Shown: in pieces, positions 7,532 to 17,242 of the stretch | How the letters are laid out: each line of letters starts with the position of its first letter | Numbering within the stretch: the first letter of the stretch is position 1 | Origin: Lachnospiraceae bacterium | GTDB lineage: Bacteria > Bacillota > Clostridia > Lachnospirales > Lachnospiraceae | NCBI GenBank assembly: GCA_022776445.1 | Contig: JALFHZ010000199.1 | Location: forward strand, 1 to 44,112 | Direction of reading: 5' to 3' | Length of the DNA: 44,112 nt | Made by a program: the position numbers and the translations under genes | Notes under the pieces: model-generated | The model's database searches: none | What the model saw: only the letters and a program-made list of their open reading frames with translations | Told to the model about the DNA's origin: nothing

Positions 7532-8644
7532 ATGAAAGAATCGGTATTTCATAATAAGATCATATGGTTTTCCTTCTTTTTTTCGCTGCTGGTGATCTGG
7601 ATACATGCTTACAATGCAGAGCTGTATCTGGGGGCGACGGAGTGGATGGAACCGGTGTATCGGTTTGAACACTGGATTGGAGATGGGATCGCGCAGATTG
7701 CGGTACCGGGATTTTTTATGATTTCCGGCTATCTGTTCTACCGGAATTTTGACTGGAGCAGATTGCTGGAAAAATGGAACCGGCGGATTCGGAGTGTGCT
7801 GGTGCCGTATATCCTGTGGAATTTTCTGTACTATCTGGGATACGTGATTGGCAGCAGGCTTCCGTGGGTTCGGGACGTAGTAGGCAAAGGGACGATACCG
7901 TTCCGGCTGGACGTCATTGTAGATGCAGTGATCAACTATCGCTATAATTACGTGTTCTGGTATCTCTTTCAGCTGATTTTTCTGATTCTTCTGGCTCCGC
8001 TTTTGTATCCGGTGCTGAAATATTTCCAGAGCCGGATCCTGTTTTTTGCAGCTCTTCTGGTTGTGCTGTGGCTGGATATCTCTCTGCCGCTTCTGAATGC
8101 AGATGCACTTTTCTATTATGCGGCGGCTGCAGCCTTGGCTCTGGACGGAAAGTCATGGGTGGAAGGCAGGATCCCGCACAAAGCAGGAATTTCGGAAGCA
8201 GCGGTGATCGGCGGCTGGCTGATTGCAGCGGCGGTGATCGTTTACAGGCTGGGACTGAGGTATGCGATGCCGGTGGGATTTGTTCTGTGCCGTCTGCTGG
8301 CGGTGGCTGGATTGTGGGTGCTGGTGCCGGGGGAGTGTCTGCCGGATGCGAAGCCTTTTATGAAGAATAATTTTTTCCTTTATGCAACACATTTCGGGCT
8401 GGTGCGTTTTATCAACAAGGCAGTGGCGGAGCAGCTGGAGGTGGTTGCCGTGGCAAGGTACCTGCCTCTGCCTGCTGAGAGGGGACTGTCCCTGCCCGGT
8501 GCGGCACATCTGCCTCTGCAGGTGGTGCCGATGGCGCTGTATCTTCTGATGCCGGGCATTATCCTGGTGATCAGCTCAGCTGCGGCATATCTGCTGCGAA
8601 GATATGCGCCGGGAGTCTGGACGCTGCTGAACGGAGACCGTTGA
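7532..8644 (+). CDS. Membrane acyltransferase of the acyltransferase-3 family
   Basis: The 370-residue protein is very hydrophobic with about ten membrane segments. It has the acyltransferase-3 (OafA/YrrM-like) layout: KIIWFSFFFSLLVIWIHAYN, where the histidine is the usual catalytic residue, VPGFFMISGYLFYR, and RSVLVPYILWNFLYY. These enzymes O-acetylate or otherwise acylate glycans, using an acyl donor from the cytoplasm. Its position at the end of the polysaccharide genes suggests modification of the same polymer. An upstream in-frame start at 7475 lies inside the permease gene; I prefer ATG 7532, preceded by a long AGGAAGGAAGG purine tract at 7513-7523. The acyl group and acceptor are unknown. 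Confidence 0.82.
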   Translation: MKESVFHNKIIWFSFFFSLLVIWIHAYNAELYLGATEWMEPVYRFEHWIGDGIAQIAVPGFFMISGYLFYRNFDWSRLLEKWNRRIRSVLVPYILWNFLYYLGYVIGSRLPWVRDVVGKGTIPFRLDVIVDAVINYRYNYVFWYLFQLIFLILLAPLLYPVLKYFQSRILFFAALLVVLWLDISLPLLNADALFYYAAAAALALDGKSWVEGRIPHKAGISEAAVIGGWLIAAAVIVYRLGLRYAMPVGFVLCRLLAVAGLWVLVPGECLPDAKPFMKNNFFLYATHFGLVRFINKAVAEQLEVVAVARYLPLPAERGLSLPGAAHLPLQVVPMALYLLMPGIILVISSAAAYLLRRYAPGVWTLLNGDR

Positions 8645-8649
8645 GATCA

Positions 8650-8678
8650 TTCCATTTTCCGGGGAAATGTGCTACAAT
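8650..8678 (+). promoter_or_regulatory. Candidate extended -10 promoter for the HAD phosphatase-MATE operon
   Basis: TACAAT at 8673-8678 is preceded by TGC, giving an extended -10 element. A poor -35 (TTCCAT, 8650-8655) lies 17 bases upstream. The element starts five bases after the acyltransferase stop codon and 44 bases before the HAD start codon. It would separate the polysaccharide locus from the following genes. Confidence 0.5.
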
Positions 8679-8721
8679 GTGGACAGCTATGCAGGAAGAT
8701 AACAGGAAGAGGTTCGATAAA

Positions 8722-9351
8722 ATGATCAGGAATATTGTGTTTGATATGGGGAAAGTACTGGTGGAATACGATGCGATGCGCGTCTGCCGCCATCATATTG
8801 CGGATGAAGCAGATCGGCAGCAGGTCTGTACGGCGGTATTTGTTTCACCGGAGTGGGTGCTGCTGGATATGGGTGTGATTTCGGAGAAACAGGCGCTCAG
8901 ACAGATGTGCGGGCGTCTGCCGGAGCGCCTTCATGAGGCAGCGGCGCTTTGCATGCGTGACTGGCATAAATATTGTATGGAAACCGTGCCAGAGATGGAT
9001 CCGCTGATCCGGGAGCTGAAGGCACAGGGATTTGGCATTTATCTCTGTTCCAATGCAGGTGTTCGTCTGCTGGAGTGCTATCGGGAGGTGATTCCGGCGG
9101 TGGAATGCTTTGACGGAATCCTGTTTTCGGCTGCTGAGAAGTGTATCAAACCGCAGAAGGAGATTTTTGAACATTTCTTTCAGAAATTTGATCTGAAACC
9201 GGAAGAGTGTTTCTTTGTCGATGATCTGCAGCTGAATATTGACGGTGCAAAGGCATGCGGTATGGACGGATATTGTTTCGCTGACCGGAATCTGGAACGT
9301 CTGAAGGTGAGACTGGCCGGGCTGGCAGCGGATATGAGGAACGGGAAATGA
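8722..9351 (+). CDS. HAD-superfamily hydrolase (YihX-like phosphatase)
   Basis: This 209-residue cytoplasmic protein contains all four HAD motifs: NIVFDMGKVLVEYD (nucleophile Asp7 by this start), LCSNAG (motif II), KPQKEIFEHFF with the motif III lysine, and FFVDDLQLNIDGAKACGM (motif IV). The second motif I aspartate is replaced by glycine (D-x-G), as in YihX-type sugar phosphatases and haloacid dehalogenases. A helical cap lies between motifs I and II. The substrate may be a small sugar phosphate. In-frame start codons exist further upstream (from 8641), but AGGAAGAGG just before ATG 8722 and the family's usual N-terminus favour 8722. The stop overlaps the MATE start (ATGA). Confidence 0.82.
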   Translation: MIRNIVFDMGKVLVEYDAMRVCRHHIADEADRQQVCTAVFVSPEWVLLDMGVISEKQALRQMCGRLPERLHEAAALCMRDWHKYCMETVPEMDPLIRELKAQGFGIYLCSNAGVRLLECYREVIPAVECFDGILFSAAEKCIKPQKEIFEHFFQKFDLKPEECFFVDDLQLNIDGAKACGMDGYCFADRNLERLKVRLAGLAADMRNGK

Positions 9352-10682
9352 GGACTTATATCAGAGAAGCTATTCAGATGGCATGGCCTTCGGTGCTGGA
9401 ATCATTTTTTGTAGCTTTTGCGGGACTGGTGGACTCACTGATGGTCAGCCGGCTTGGTTCCTATGCTGTGGCGGCGGTTGGTCTGACAACACAGCCGAAG
9501 TTCATTTCGCTGGCGACGTTTCTTGCAATTAATGTGTCGGTATCGGCAATTGTTGCCCGGAGAAGAGGACAGAATGACCAGTATGGTGCCAATCAGACGC
9601 TGATGCTGGCGTTGATGATGGTACTGGTTCTGGGAACGCTGATCAGCGTGGCAGCAGTGACGCTTGCGGAGCCGATTCTGCATCTCTGTGGCTCGGAAGC
9701 AGATACGCATGACAGTGCAGCAGCGTATTTTCGGATTATCGAAGGCGGCATGATATTTAACATTGTGTCACTGGTGATCAATGCGGCACAGCGTGGGGCC
9801 GGGCGTACCAGAATTGCCATGAAGACCAATGTGACGGCGAATGTGGTGAATATCATCGGCAATTATCTGCTGATCGGAGGAAATCTGGGCTTTCCGGCTC
9901 TGGGAATTCGCGGCGCGGCGTATGCAACCGTATTCGGAACGATGATTGCGTGCGGCATGAGTATTGCTTCGATTTTGTCTCCGGACAGTTTTGTAAATAT
10001 CCCTTACATGATCAGGAATCATGTAAGACCGGCACTGGAGACGGCACGTTCGATTGTTCGGATCGGCAGCACGATTCTTCTGGAGCAGCTGATGCTGCGT
10101 ATCGGGTTTCTGTCCACGGCACTGATGGTTGCCAATCTGGGAACGGATGCATTTGCGGCACATCAGGTGGGAATGAATATTATGAGCCTGACGTTTTCTT
10201 TTGGAGACGGCATGCAGGCAGCGGCTGTGGCGCTGATCGGCAGGAGTCTCGGTCAGAAGAATCCGCAGCTTGCCAAAACCTATGGAGGGATCTGTCAGCG
10301 AATCGGCAATTGTATTTCCATTGTGCTGGCGGTGACGTATCTGACCGGCGGAAGATTTCTGTATCAGCTGTTTTTCCGGGAGGAGCATATTGTTGCCATG
10401 GGCGTGATCATTATGCGCATGATCGTTCTGATTGCGATGCTTCAGATTGCTCAGGTGATTTATATGGGATGTCTGCGCGGAGCGGGCGACGTGCTGTTTA
10501 CGACGCTGACATCCATGTTCAGCGTTACGATTGTCAGAACAGCGGCATCTTATTTCTTCTGTTATGTTGTGGGAATGGGGCTTACCGGTATCTGGATGGG
10601 AATTCTGGCGGATCAGCTGAGCCGTGTGACGCTGACCAGTTGGCGTTTCCGGTCCGGTGTGTGGACCAAAGTGGAGATTTAG
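9348..10682 (+). CDS. MATE family multidrug/metabolite efflux transporter
   Basis: This 444-residue protein has twelve membrane segments in two homologous halves. MAWPSVLESFFVAFAGLVDS opens it, with the family's early asparagine/aspartate-type helix region (AGLVDSLMVSRLG). The second half begins near IVRIGSTILLEQLMLRIGFL. MATE transporters exchange sodium ions or protons for cationic compounds. It overlaps the HAD gene by four bases and is followed 12 bases later by the M18 peptidase gene, so all three may be co-transcribed. No substrate can be assigned. Confidence 0.9.
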   Translation: MRTYIREAIQMAWPSVLESFFVAFAGLVDSLMVSRLGSYAVAAVGLTTQPKFISLATFLAINVSVSAIVARRRGQNDQYGANQTLMLALMMVLVLGTLISVAAVTLAEPILHLCGSEADTHDSAAAYFRIIEGGMIFNIVSLVINAAQRGAGRTRIAMKTNVTANVVNIIGNYLLIGGNLGFPALGIRGAAYATVFGTMIACGMSIASILSPDSFVNIPYMIRNHVRPALETARSIVRIGSTILLEQLMLRIGFLSTALMVANLGTDAFAAHQVGMNIMSLTFSFGDGMQAAAVALIGRSLGQKNPQLAKTYGGICQRIGNCISIVLAVTYLTGGRFLYQLFFREEHIVAMGVIIMRMIVLIAMLQIAQVIYMGCLRGAGDVLFTTLTSMFSVTIVRTAASYFFCYVVGMGLTGIWMGILADQLSRVTLTSWRFRSGVWTKVEI

Positions 10683-10694
10683 GAGGAATTTATT

Positions 10695-12011
10695 ATGATA
10701 CCATTTGAAAAGATCAATCAGGAGCTTCTGAGTTTTTTGGATAACAGTCCGACGAGCTTTCATGCAGTTGCCAATATGCAGGCAGAGCTGGAAGCGGCCG
10801 GCTTGATCAGACTGTATGAGGGACAGGCATGGAATCTGGAAGCAGGAAAGGGATACTATGTGACGCGTAATGATTCCGCATTGATTGCATTTCGGATTCC
10901 GAAGAAGGATTTTCTGGGCTTTCAGATTATGGCAAGCCACAGCGACTATCCGGCTTTGAAGGTGAAGACCAATGCAGAGATTGTGGTAGATCAGAAGTAT
11001 GTAAAACTGAATGTGGAGAAATATGGTGGTATGATTTTCTCACCGTGGCTGGATCGTCCGCTTTCTGTGGCAGGCCGTGTGGTGGTGCGCACCCCGGATG
11101 GCGTGGCGACAAAGCTGGTCAACGTGGATCGGAACCTGCTGATGATTCCAAATCTGGCGATTCATATGAACCGCAGTGTAAACGATGGATATGCGTTCAA
11201 TGCGCAGAAGGATATGCTTCCGCTGTTCGGCGGCAGTGATGCGAAGGATGGCTACCGGAAGCTTGTGGCCGAGGCGGCAGGCGTGGAGGAGGAAGACGTG
11301 CTGGATACGGATCTGTTTCTGTACAACCGTACAAAGGGAACCGTATTTGGCCTGAATCAGGAATTCATCGCGGCACCGCATCTGGATGATATGCAGTGTG
11401 CATTTGCTTCCATGAAAGCACTGCTGGCGTCAGAGCCGGAAGAGAGCGTGGCGGTACACTGTGTTCTCGATAACGAAGAGGTGGGAAGCGGAAGCAAGCA
11501 GGGAGCGGCTTCCACGTTCCTGAAGGACATTCTGCACCGGATCAATGCCGGAATGGGCCGCAGCGAGGAGGAGTATCTGACTGCACTGGCTTCCAGTTTC
11601 ATGGTTTCCGCGGATAACGCACACAGTGTCCATCCAAATCAGCCGGACAAGGCGGATCCGACCAACCGCCCGTATATGAACGGCGGCATCGTGATCAAAT
11701 ACAGTGCGAATCAGAAATATACCACAGATGCGGTTTCCGGAGCGATTTTCAAATCCATCTGTGCACGTGCAGATGTGCCGTATCAGATTTTTACCAATCG
11801 CTCGGATATGCTGGGCGGCTCTACGCTGGGCAATATTTCCAATACGCAGGTGGCTCTGAATACGGTAGACATCGGTCTGCCGCAGCTGGCAATGCACTCC
11901 AGCTATGAAACTGCGGGAAGCAGGGATACCGGCTATCTGATTGAGGCGGCGCGGGTTTTCTTTTCCTCTGCGGTAGCAGGCATGGGAGACGGAACCTATC
12001 GGATTCTGTAA
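10695..12011 (+). CDS. apeB: M18 family metallo-aminopeptidase
   Basis: This 438-residue cytoplasmic enzyme removes N-terminal residues, often acidic or neutral ones, from peptides. Zinc-site motifs are clear: ASHSDYPALKV (about residues 79-89), NEEVGSGSKQGA with the catalytic glutamate and a zinc ligand (about 259-270), DNAHSVHPNQPDKADPTN (about 307-324), and the last zinc histidine in AMHSSYETAGSRDTGYL (about 398-414). Length is as expected for the family, which forms large dodecameric complexes. AGGAGGAA lies just before the ATG. It ends about 100 bases before gltX, with a weak hairpin at 12019-12033. Confidence 0.94.
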   Translation: MIPFEKINQELLSFLDNSPTSFHAVANMQAELEAAGLIRLYEGQAWNLEAGKGYYVTRNDSALIAFRIPKKDFLGFQIMASHSDYPALKVKTNAEIVVDQKYVKLNVEKYGGMIFSPWLDRPLSVAGRVVVRTPDGVATKLVNVDRNLLMIPNLAIHMNRSVNDGYAFNAQKDMLPLFGGSDAKDGYRKLVAEAAGVEEEDVLDTDLFLYNRTKGTVFGLNQEFIAAPHLDDMQCAFASMKALLASEPEESVAVHCVLDNEEVGSGSKQGAASTFLKDILHRINAGMGRSEEEYLTALASSFMVSADNAHSVHPNQPDKADPTNRPYMNGGIVIKYSANQKYTTDAVSGAIFKSICARADVPYQIFTNRSDMLGGSTLGNISNTQVALNTVDIGLPQLAMHSSYETAGSRDTGYLIEAARVFFSSAVAGMGDGTYRIL

Positions 12012-12027
12012 AAGTTTCAGGAAAAGC

Positions 12028-12056
12028 TTTCCTTTTTCAGGGCAATCGGTTATAAT
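12028..12056 (+). promoter_or_regulatory. Candidate promoter of gltX
   Basis: A perfect -10 box TATAAT lies at 12051-12056. The sequence 17 bases upstream (TTTCCT, 12028-12033) is a poor -35 and overlaps a small AGGAAA/TTTCCT inverted repeat. The leader before gltX is about 50 bases and contains no visible riboswitch. Confidence 0.5.
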
Positions 12057-12113
12057 CGAAGTTCAGAGTAAGCACTGTCAAAGTTAACAGAACCATTAAG
12101 GAGAATATAAATT

Positions 12114-13565
12114 ATGAGCAAGATCAGAACAAGATACGCACCAAGCCCGACCGGCCGCATGCACGTGGGCAATTTGAGAACAGCATTGTACGCATACCTG
12201 ATCGCCAAGCATGAGGGCGGCGATTTCCTGCTTCGTATTGAAGATACGGATCAGGAGCGTTATGTGGAAGGTGCAACCGAGATCATTTACCGCACTCTGG
12301 AGAAGACCGGTCTGATTCACGACGAAGGTCCGGACAAGGACGGCGGATGCGGTCCGTACGTGCAGAGTGAGCGCCAGAAAGCCGGTATTTATCTGGATTA
12401 CGCGAAGCAGCTGATCGAAAAGGGTGAGGCCTATTACTGCTTCTGCACTCCGGAGCGTCTGGAGACTCTGCGCACCACGGTTAACGGCGAAGAGATCATG
12501 ACCTATGACAAGCACTGTCTGCATCTGTCCAAGGAAGAGATTGAGGCAAATCTGGCAGCAGGTATGCCGTATGTTATCCGTCAGAACAACCCGACGGAAG
12601 GAACGACTACGTTTCACGATGAGATTTACGGCGATATCACGGTAGACAATTCCGAACTGGATGATATGGTGCTGATCAAGTCCGATGGTTATCCGACCTA
12701 CAATTTTGCCAACGTGGTGGATGATCATCTGATGGGCATTACCCATGTGGTAAGAGGCAATGAATATCTTTCTTCTTCACCGAAGTACAACCGCCTGTAT
12801 GACGCATTCGGATGGGAAGTTCCGGTATATGTACACTGTCCGCTGATTACCGATGAGAATCACAAGAAGCTGAGCAAGAGAAGCGGTCACTCTTCGTTTG
12901 AGGATCTGATTGAGCAGGGCTTTGTGGCTGAGGCAGTTGTGAACTATGTGGCGCTTCTGGGCTGGTCTCCGGAAGACAATCGGGAGATCTTCTCTCTGGA
13001 AGAGCTGGTTGAGGCATTCAATTACCGCAATATCAGCAAATCTCCGGCTGTATTTGATATGACCAAGCTGAAATGGATGAATGGTGAGTACCTGAAGGCC
13101 ATGGACTTTGATCGTTTCTACGAGCTGGCAGAGCCATATATCCAGGCAGTGATTAAGAAACCGCTGGATCTGAAGAAGATTGCCAATATGGTCAAGACCC
13201 GTATTGAGGTATTTCCGGATATTGCGGGACATATCGATTTCTTCGAGGAACTGCCGGAATATGATGCGGCGATGTACACCCACAAGAAGATGAAGACAAA
13301 TTCTGAGAATTCACTGGAGCTTCTGAAGGATGTGCTTCCGCTTCTGGAGACGCAGGAGGATTTCAGCAACGATGCGCTTTATGAGACCCTGTCAAAGTAT
13401 GTGGCAGAGAAGGGTGTGAAGACCGGATTTGTGATGTGGCCGATTCGTACCGCAGTGTCCGGCAAACAGATGACGCCGGCCGGTGCAACCGAGATTATGG
13501 AGGTGCTGGGCAAGGAAGAGTCTCTGACACGTATCCGCAAGGGTATTGAGATGCTGAGCAAATAA
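12114..13565 (+). CDS. gltX: Glutamate-tRNA ligase
   Basis: The 483-residue class I aminoacyl-tRNA synthetase charges tRNA-Glu with glutamate and, in bacteria without GlnRS, also tRNA-Gln for later amidation. It shows [19 protein letters not shown] with the HIGH-type motif HVGN (about residues 16-19), [13 protein letters not shown], and [12 protein letters not shown], the KMSKS-type loop (about 252-256). The C-terminal helical anticodon-binding half is complete. AAGGAG precedes the ATG. It has its own promoter and a strong terminator directly after the stop, so it is probably a single-gene transcript. Confidence 0.97.
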   Translation: MSKIRTRYAPSPTGRMHVGNLRTALYAYLIAKHEGGDFLLRIEDTDQERYVEGATEIIYRTLEKTGLIHDEGPDKDGGCGPYVQSERQKAGIYLDYAKQLIEKGEAYYCFCTPERLETLRTTVNGEEIMTYDKHCLHLSKEEIEANLAAGMPYVIRQNNPTEGTTTFHDEIYGDITVDNSELDDMVLIKSDGYPTYNFANVVDDHLMGITHVVRGNEYLSSSPKYNRLYDAFGWEVPVYVHCPLITDENHKKLSKRSGHSSFEDLIEQGFVAEAVVNYVALLGWSPEDNREIFSLEELVEAFNYRNISKSPAVFDMTKLKWMNGEYLKAMDFDRFYELAEPYIQAVIKKPLDLKKIANMVKTRIEVFPDIAGHIDFFEELPEYDAAMYTHKKMKTNSENSLELLKDVLPLLETQEDFSNDALYETLSKYVAEKGVKTGFVMWPIRTAVSGKQMTPAGATEIMEVLGKEESLTRIRKGIEMLSK

Positions 13566-13573
13566 ATAGCATG

Positions 13574-13605
13574 AAAGGGCTGCAGGTGATGCAGTCCTTT
13601 TTATT
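13574..13605 (+). terminator. Intrinsic terminator of gltX
   Basis: An 11-bp stem (13574-13584 with 13590-13600, one G-U pair) closes a five-base loop GGTGA and is followed by TTTTTATT. It begins nine bases after the gltX stop codon. Confidence 0.88.
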
Positions 13606-13624
13606 CAACAGGAGGGAGATTGGA

Positions 13625-14749
13625 ATGGAGATGAAAAAATTAGGTTTTGGTACCATGCGTATGCCGCTTCACAATCCGGAAGACCCGACCAGTGTAGAGA
13701 TCGAGCAGGTTTGCCGTATGGTGGATGTGTTTATGGAACAGGGATTTACCTATTTTGATACCGCATACATGTATCATAAGTACGAGAGTGAGCGTGTGGT
13801 GAAAAAGGCGCTGGTGGAACGTTATCCGAGAGAAAGTTATCTGCTGGCAGACAAGCTGCCGCTCAGCCACCTGAAAGCAGCGGAGGATATGCCGCGGTTT
13901 TTCAACGAGCAGCTGGAAAAATGCGGGGTGGAATATTTTGATTATTACCTGCTTCACAATGTCTCCCGTACGTATTATGCAGTGGCAGAGAAGTTCGATG
14001 CGTTCGCGTTTGCAAGAGAGAAGAAAGCAGAAGGAAAGATTCGGAAGCTGGGCTTTTCCTTCCATGCGGATGCAGAGCTTCTGGAGGAGATTCTGGAGAA
14101 GCATCCGGAGGTGGAGTTTGTGCAGCTCCAGCTGAATTACATAGACTGGGAGAGTGAATACATCCAGTCCCGCAAGTGCTATGAGTTGTGCCGCAGGTAC
14201 GGCAAGGAAGTCATCGTGATGGAACCGGTCAAGGGCGGTACGCTTGCCAATGTGCCGGAGAAAGCGGAAAAGCTGATGAAATCGGTTCGTCCGGAGCTTT
14301 CCGCAGCATCCTGGGCAATCCGCTTTGCAGCCGGTCTGGACGGTGTGATCATGGTATTGTCCGGTATGTCCAATATGGAACAGATGCTGGATAATCTGTC
14401 GTATATGAAAGCATTTAAGCCGCTCAATGCACAGGAGCTGGATGTGGTGCGTCAGGCGAGTGAGATCATTCAGTCCAGTATCGCCGTAGCATGTACCGCC
14501 TGCCGCTATTGCGTGGAGGGATGCCCGAAGCAGCTCGCGATTCCGGAATATTTTTCCCTGTATAACCAGCAGAAGCTGTTTGGGGCAAAGTCCAATGCGG
14601 GCGGTTACTATGGTAATTATCTGGGAAGACACGGCAGGGCCGGTGACTGCATCGGATGCCGCAGATGCGAGAAGATCTGTCCGCAGCACCTGCCGATTGC
14701 AGAGCTGATGAAGGAAGTTTCTGCGACATTTGACAAGCAGGAAGGCTAA
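13625..14749 (+). CDS. Aldo/keto reductase with C-terminal 4Fe-4S ferredoxin domain
   Basis: The 374-residue protein joins an NADPH-type aldo/keto reductase barrel with a dicluster ferredoxin tail. KKLGFGTMRMPL opens it, with FDTAYMYHKYESE carrying the catalytic Asp/Tyr pair, then DKLPLSHLK and LHNVS (the histidine region). The tail has CTACRYCVEGCP (about residues 290-301) and CIGCRRCEKICP (about 342-353), two typical 4Fe-4S sites. This arrangement is common in anaerobic Clostridia; its physiological substrate is unknown. Translation from 13571 is excluded because that stretch is the gltX terminator. ATG 13625 has CAGGAGGGAG upstream. Confidence 0.9.
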   Translation: MEMKKLGFGTMRMPLHNPEDPTSVEIEQVCRMVDVFMEQGFTYFDTAYMYHKYESERVVKKALVERYPRESYLLADKLPLSHLKAAEDMPRFFNEQLEKCGVEYFDYYLLHNVSRTYYAVAEKFDAFAFAREKKAEGKIRKLGFSFHADAELLEEILEKHPEVEFVQLQLNYIDWESEYIQSRKCYELCRRYGKEVIVMEPVKGGTLANVPEKAEKLMKSVRPELSAASWAIRFAAGLDGVIMVLSGMSNMEQMLDNLSYMKAFKPLNAQELDVVRQASEIIQSSIAVACTACRYCVEGCPKQLAIPEYFSLYNQQKLFGAKSNAGGYYGNYLGRHGRAGDCIGCRRCEKICPQHLPIAELMKEVSATFDKQEG

Positions 14750-14766
14750 GAGGAAGCTTAACATTT

Positions 14767-16620
14767 ATGGCATTTCATGAATCACAATTGCGGGCGATCC
14801 GTCATAAGGATGGTCCGATGATGGTACTGGCGGGTCCCGGCTCCGGCAAAACGACGGTGATTACCCATCGGGTGAAATATCTGGTGGAGCATCACGGTGT
14901 GGAGCCGGGGGGGATTCTGGTCATTACCTTTACCAAGGCTGCGGCACAGGAGATGAAGCAGCGGTTCCAGAACCTGATGGATGGGCGGCAGCTTCCGGTG
15001 AGTTTCGGCACATTCCATGCGGTATTTTTCAGTATATTAAAGCATGCGTACCGCTATAACGCGTCCAATATCGTTCGGGAAGAGCAGCGTATCCAGATCA
15101 TAAGGGAACTGATGGAGCGGCTGAGGCTGGATGTGGAGGATGAGGCGGAGTTCACGACTTCTGTACTGTCTGAGATCAGTTCTGTCAAGGGTGAGAGGAT
15201 CAGCCTGGAACATTATTATTCCAGGAACTGCTCCGAGGAGATTTTTAAAAAGCTGTATCAGGGATACGAGGATGCACTGGTGAAGAAAAATCTGCTGGAT
15301 TTTGATGACATGCTGGTGATGTGCTATGAGTTGTTTACGCAGAGAAAGGATATCCTGCAGGCATGGCAGAAAAAGTATCGTTATATTCTGGTTGATGAAT
15401 TTCAGGACATCAACCGGGTACAATATGAGATTGTAAGGATGCTGGCTCTTCCTGAAAACAATCTATTTATCGTGGGAGATGATGACCAGTCCATCTATCG
15501 GTTCCGCGGGGCGAAGCCGGAGATCATGCTGGGCTTTCAGAAGGACTATCCACAGGCAAAGCGAACGCTTCTGGGGATTAATTACCGTTCTACAGCAAAT
15601 ATTGTGGATACTGCCGGACGCCTGATTGCACATAACCGGACCCGTTTCCCCAAAGAGATTCATGCGGCGCGCCCGGCCGGGCGCCCGGTGATTACGGCTG
15701 TCTGGGAGGATGCGCAGGCAGAGACGCGCGGCATGGTGGAAGAAATTCAGGATTATGTGCATATGGGGTATCATTTGTCGGATATTGCAGTCCTGTACCG
15801 GACGAATATGGAGCCGCGGCTTTTGATGGAGCGGCTGATGGAGTTCAATATTCCTTTTCAGATGCGGGATGCGCTTCCCAATCTCTATGACCATTGGATC
15901 ACACAGGATATGATTGCCTATATCCGGATTGCCCGGGATGAACTTGCGGCTCACCGCAGAGCGAAGCGGGCGGAGGTGCTCCGCATTATTAACCGACCGA
16001 AGCGTTTTGTGAACCGGGAGTCTCTGGAGGGGCAGGAAATCTCCTGGGATGCGGTAAAATCCTGGTATCAGGACCGGGACTGGATGGTGGAGCGGATTGA
16101 GCAGTTGGAGTATGATCTGAAGATGATCGGAAAGCTGGCGCCTGTGGCGGCAGTCAATTATATCCGGAAAGCGGTGGGATATGATGAGTATCTGCGGGAA
16201 TACGCGGAATACCGCCGGATGAAACCGGAGGAACTGCTGGAGGTGGCGGATCAGCTTCAGGAGAGTGCTGCGGGGTATCGGACGGTGGATGCCTGGTTTG
16301 CTCATATGAAGGAATATGGAGATCAGCTGAAGGAGCAGGCTGCGTTTCGGGAGACGGAGGTGGACTGTGTGACTCTGATGACGATGCACAGCTCCAAAGG
16401 TCTGGAATTCCCGATTGTCTACATTCTGGATGCCAATGAGCGGGTGACGCCGCACCACAAGGCGGTGCTGGATGCGGATCTGGAAGAAGAGCGCCGTATG
16501 TTTTATGTGGCGATGACCCGGGCGAAGGATCGTCTGCATGTCTGTTATACGAAAGAACGATATGGAAAGAAGCAGGAACGGTCACGTTTTATTGATGAAT
16601 ATCTGGAGGAAAGACGATGA
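14767..16620 (+). CDS. UvrD/PcrA-type ATP-dependent 3'-5' DNA helicase (superfamily 1)
   Basis: This 617-residue helicase has the ordered SF1 motifs: GPGSGKTTVITHR (Walker A, about residues 23-35), ITFTKAAAQEM (Ia), LVDEFQDINRVQ (Walker B, about 207-218), GDDDQSIYRFRGA (III, about 236-248), NYRST (IV), TMHSSKGLEFP (V) and FYVAMTRAKDRL (VI, about 578-589). It is clearly shorter than PcrA/UvrD (usually 700-750), lacking part of the 2B insertion and the C-terminal tail. It is probably a DNA repair or recombination helicase. It starts 17 bases after the aldo/keto reductase and overlaps cobO by four bases. Confidence 0.9.
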   Translation: MAFHESQLRAIRHKDGPMMVLAGPGSGKTTVITHRVKYLVEHHGVEPGGILVITFTKAAAQEMKQRFQNLMDGRQLPVSFGTFHAVFFSILKHAYRYNASNIVREEQRIQIIRELMERLRLDVEDEAEFTTSVLSEISSVKGERISLEHYYSRNCSEEIFKKLYQGYEDALVKKNLLDFDDMLVMCYELFTQRKDILQAWQKKYRYILVDEFQDINRVQYEIVRMLALPENNLFIVGDDDQSIYRFRGAKPEIMLGFQKDYPQAKRTLLGINYRSTANIVDTAGRLIAHNRTRFPKEIHAARPAGRPVITAVWEDAQAETRGMVEEIQDYVHMGYHLSDIAVLYRTNMEPRLLMERLMEFNIPFQMRDALPNLYDHWITQDMIAYIRIARDELAAHRRAKRAEVLRIINRPKRFVNRESLEGQEISWDAVKSWYQDRDWMVERIEQLEYDLKMIGKLAPVAAVNYIRKAVGYDEYLREYAEYRRMKPEELLEVADQLQESAAGYRTVDAWFAHMKEYGDQLKEQAAFRETEVDCVTLMTMHSSKGLEFPIVYILDANERVTPHHKAVLDADLEEERRMFYVAMTRAKDRLHVCYTKERYGKKQERSRFIDEYLEERR

Positions 16621-17141
16621 AAGGCTGCGTTCATATTTATTGCGGTGACGGAAAGGGCAAAACCTCGGCGGCGGTCGGACTGGCGGTCCGCGCTGCCGGA
16701 CGTGGGAAAAAGGTGCTGGTGGTGCGTTTCCTGAAGACGGATGATTCCGGTGAGGTGCAGGTACTGGAGCATATTCCGGGGATTACGGTGGTTCCCTGCG
16801 ACCGCACCTTCGGTTTTGTATTCCGGATGACGAACGAACAGAGACAGGAAGCTTCTGTTTATTTTACGAAGCGGTTTCGCAGCGCGAGGGAAACGGTGCT
16901 GCAGGAAGCTTATGACGTGCTGATTCTGGATGAAATCATGGCATCCTGTAATTATGGCATGGTTCCGGAATCGGAAGTTGTGGAATTTCTGCAGAGTCGG
17001 CCGGAGCAGCTGGAGGTGGTGATGACGGGACGTGATCCGTCAGAAGCACTGCTGGAACTGGCGGACTATGTGTCGGAGATCTGCATGAGAAAGCATCCGT
17101 TTACCCGGGGAATTCCGGCGCGGGAGGGCATCGAATATTAG
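16617..17141 (+). CDS. cobO: Cob(I)yrinic acid a,c-diamide adenosyltransferase
   Basis: This 174-residue P-loop enzyme transfers the adenosyl group of ATP to corrinoid cobalt (CobO/BtuR/CobA type). The signature YCGDGKGKTSAAVGLAVRA (about residues 6-24) contains the reversed-orientation P-loop of this family. VLILDEIMASCNYGMV is the Walker B region with its asparagine, and VMTGRDPSEALLELADYVSE followed by KHPFTRGIPAREGIEY is the conserved end. Length is typical. No other cobalamin genes are in the window, so it probably serves salvage or adenosylation of imported corrinoids. The start overlaps the helicase stop (ATGA), suggesting coupled translation without obvious functional linkage. Confidence 0.93.
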   Translation: MKGCVHIYCGDGKGKTSAAVGLAVRAAGRGKKVLVVRFLKTDDSGEVQVLEHIPGITVVPCDRTFGFVFRMTNEQRQEASVYFTKRFRSARETVLQEAYDVLILDEIMASCNYGMVPESEVVEFLQSRPEQLEVVMTGRDPSEALLELADYVSEICMRKHPFTRGIPAREGIEY

Positions 17142-17173
17142 GTGTCCGGACTGCAGAAGCTGTGATATAGTTC

Positions 17174-17202
17174 TTGATTTATCAGTCATATTCTGCTAAA
17201 GT
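17174..17202 (+). promoter_or_regulatory. Candidate promoter of the DUF1292 gene
   Basis: TTGATT (17174-17179) and TAAAGT (17197-17202) are spaced by 17 bases, and TGC directly precedes the -10 box. An AATATG-CAACA-CATATT inverted repeat (17206-17222) covers the expected transcription start, which may be fortuitous. The DUF1292 start codon is 40 bases downstream. Confidence 0.5.
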
Positions 17203-17242
17203 GGTAATATGCAACACATATTGAAAAGAGAGAGGTACCGAT

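Noticed and set aside
12019-12037. AGGAAA-AGC-TTTCCT hairpin with TTTT as a terminator of apeB
   Set aside because: The stem is only six pairs with two G-C pairs and a three-base loop, too weak to call; it overlaps the gltX promoter region.
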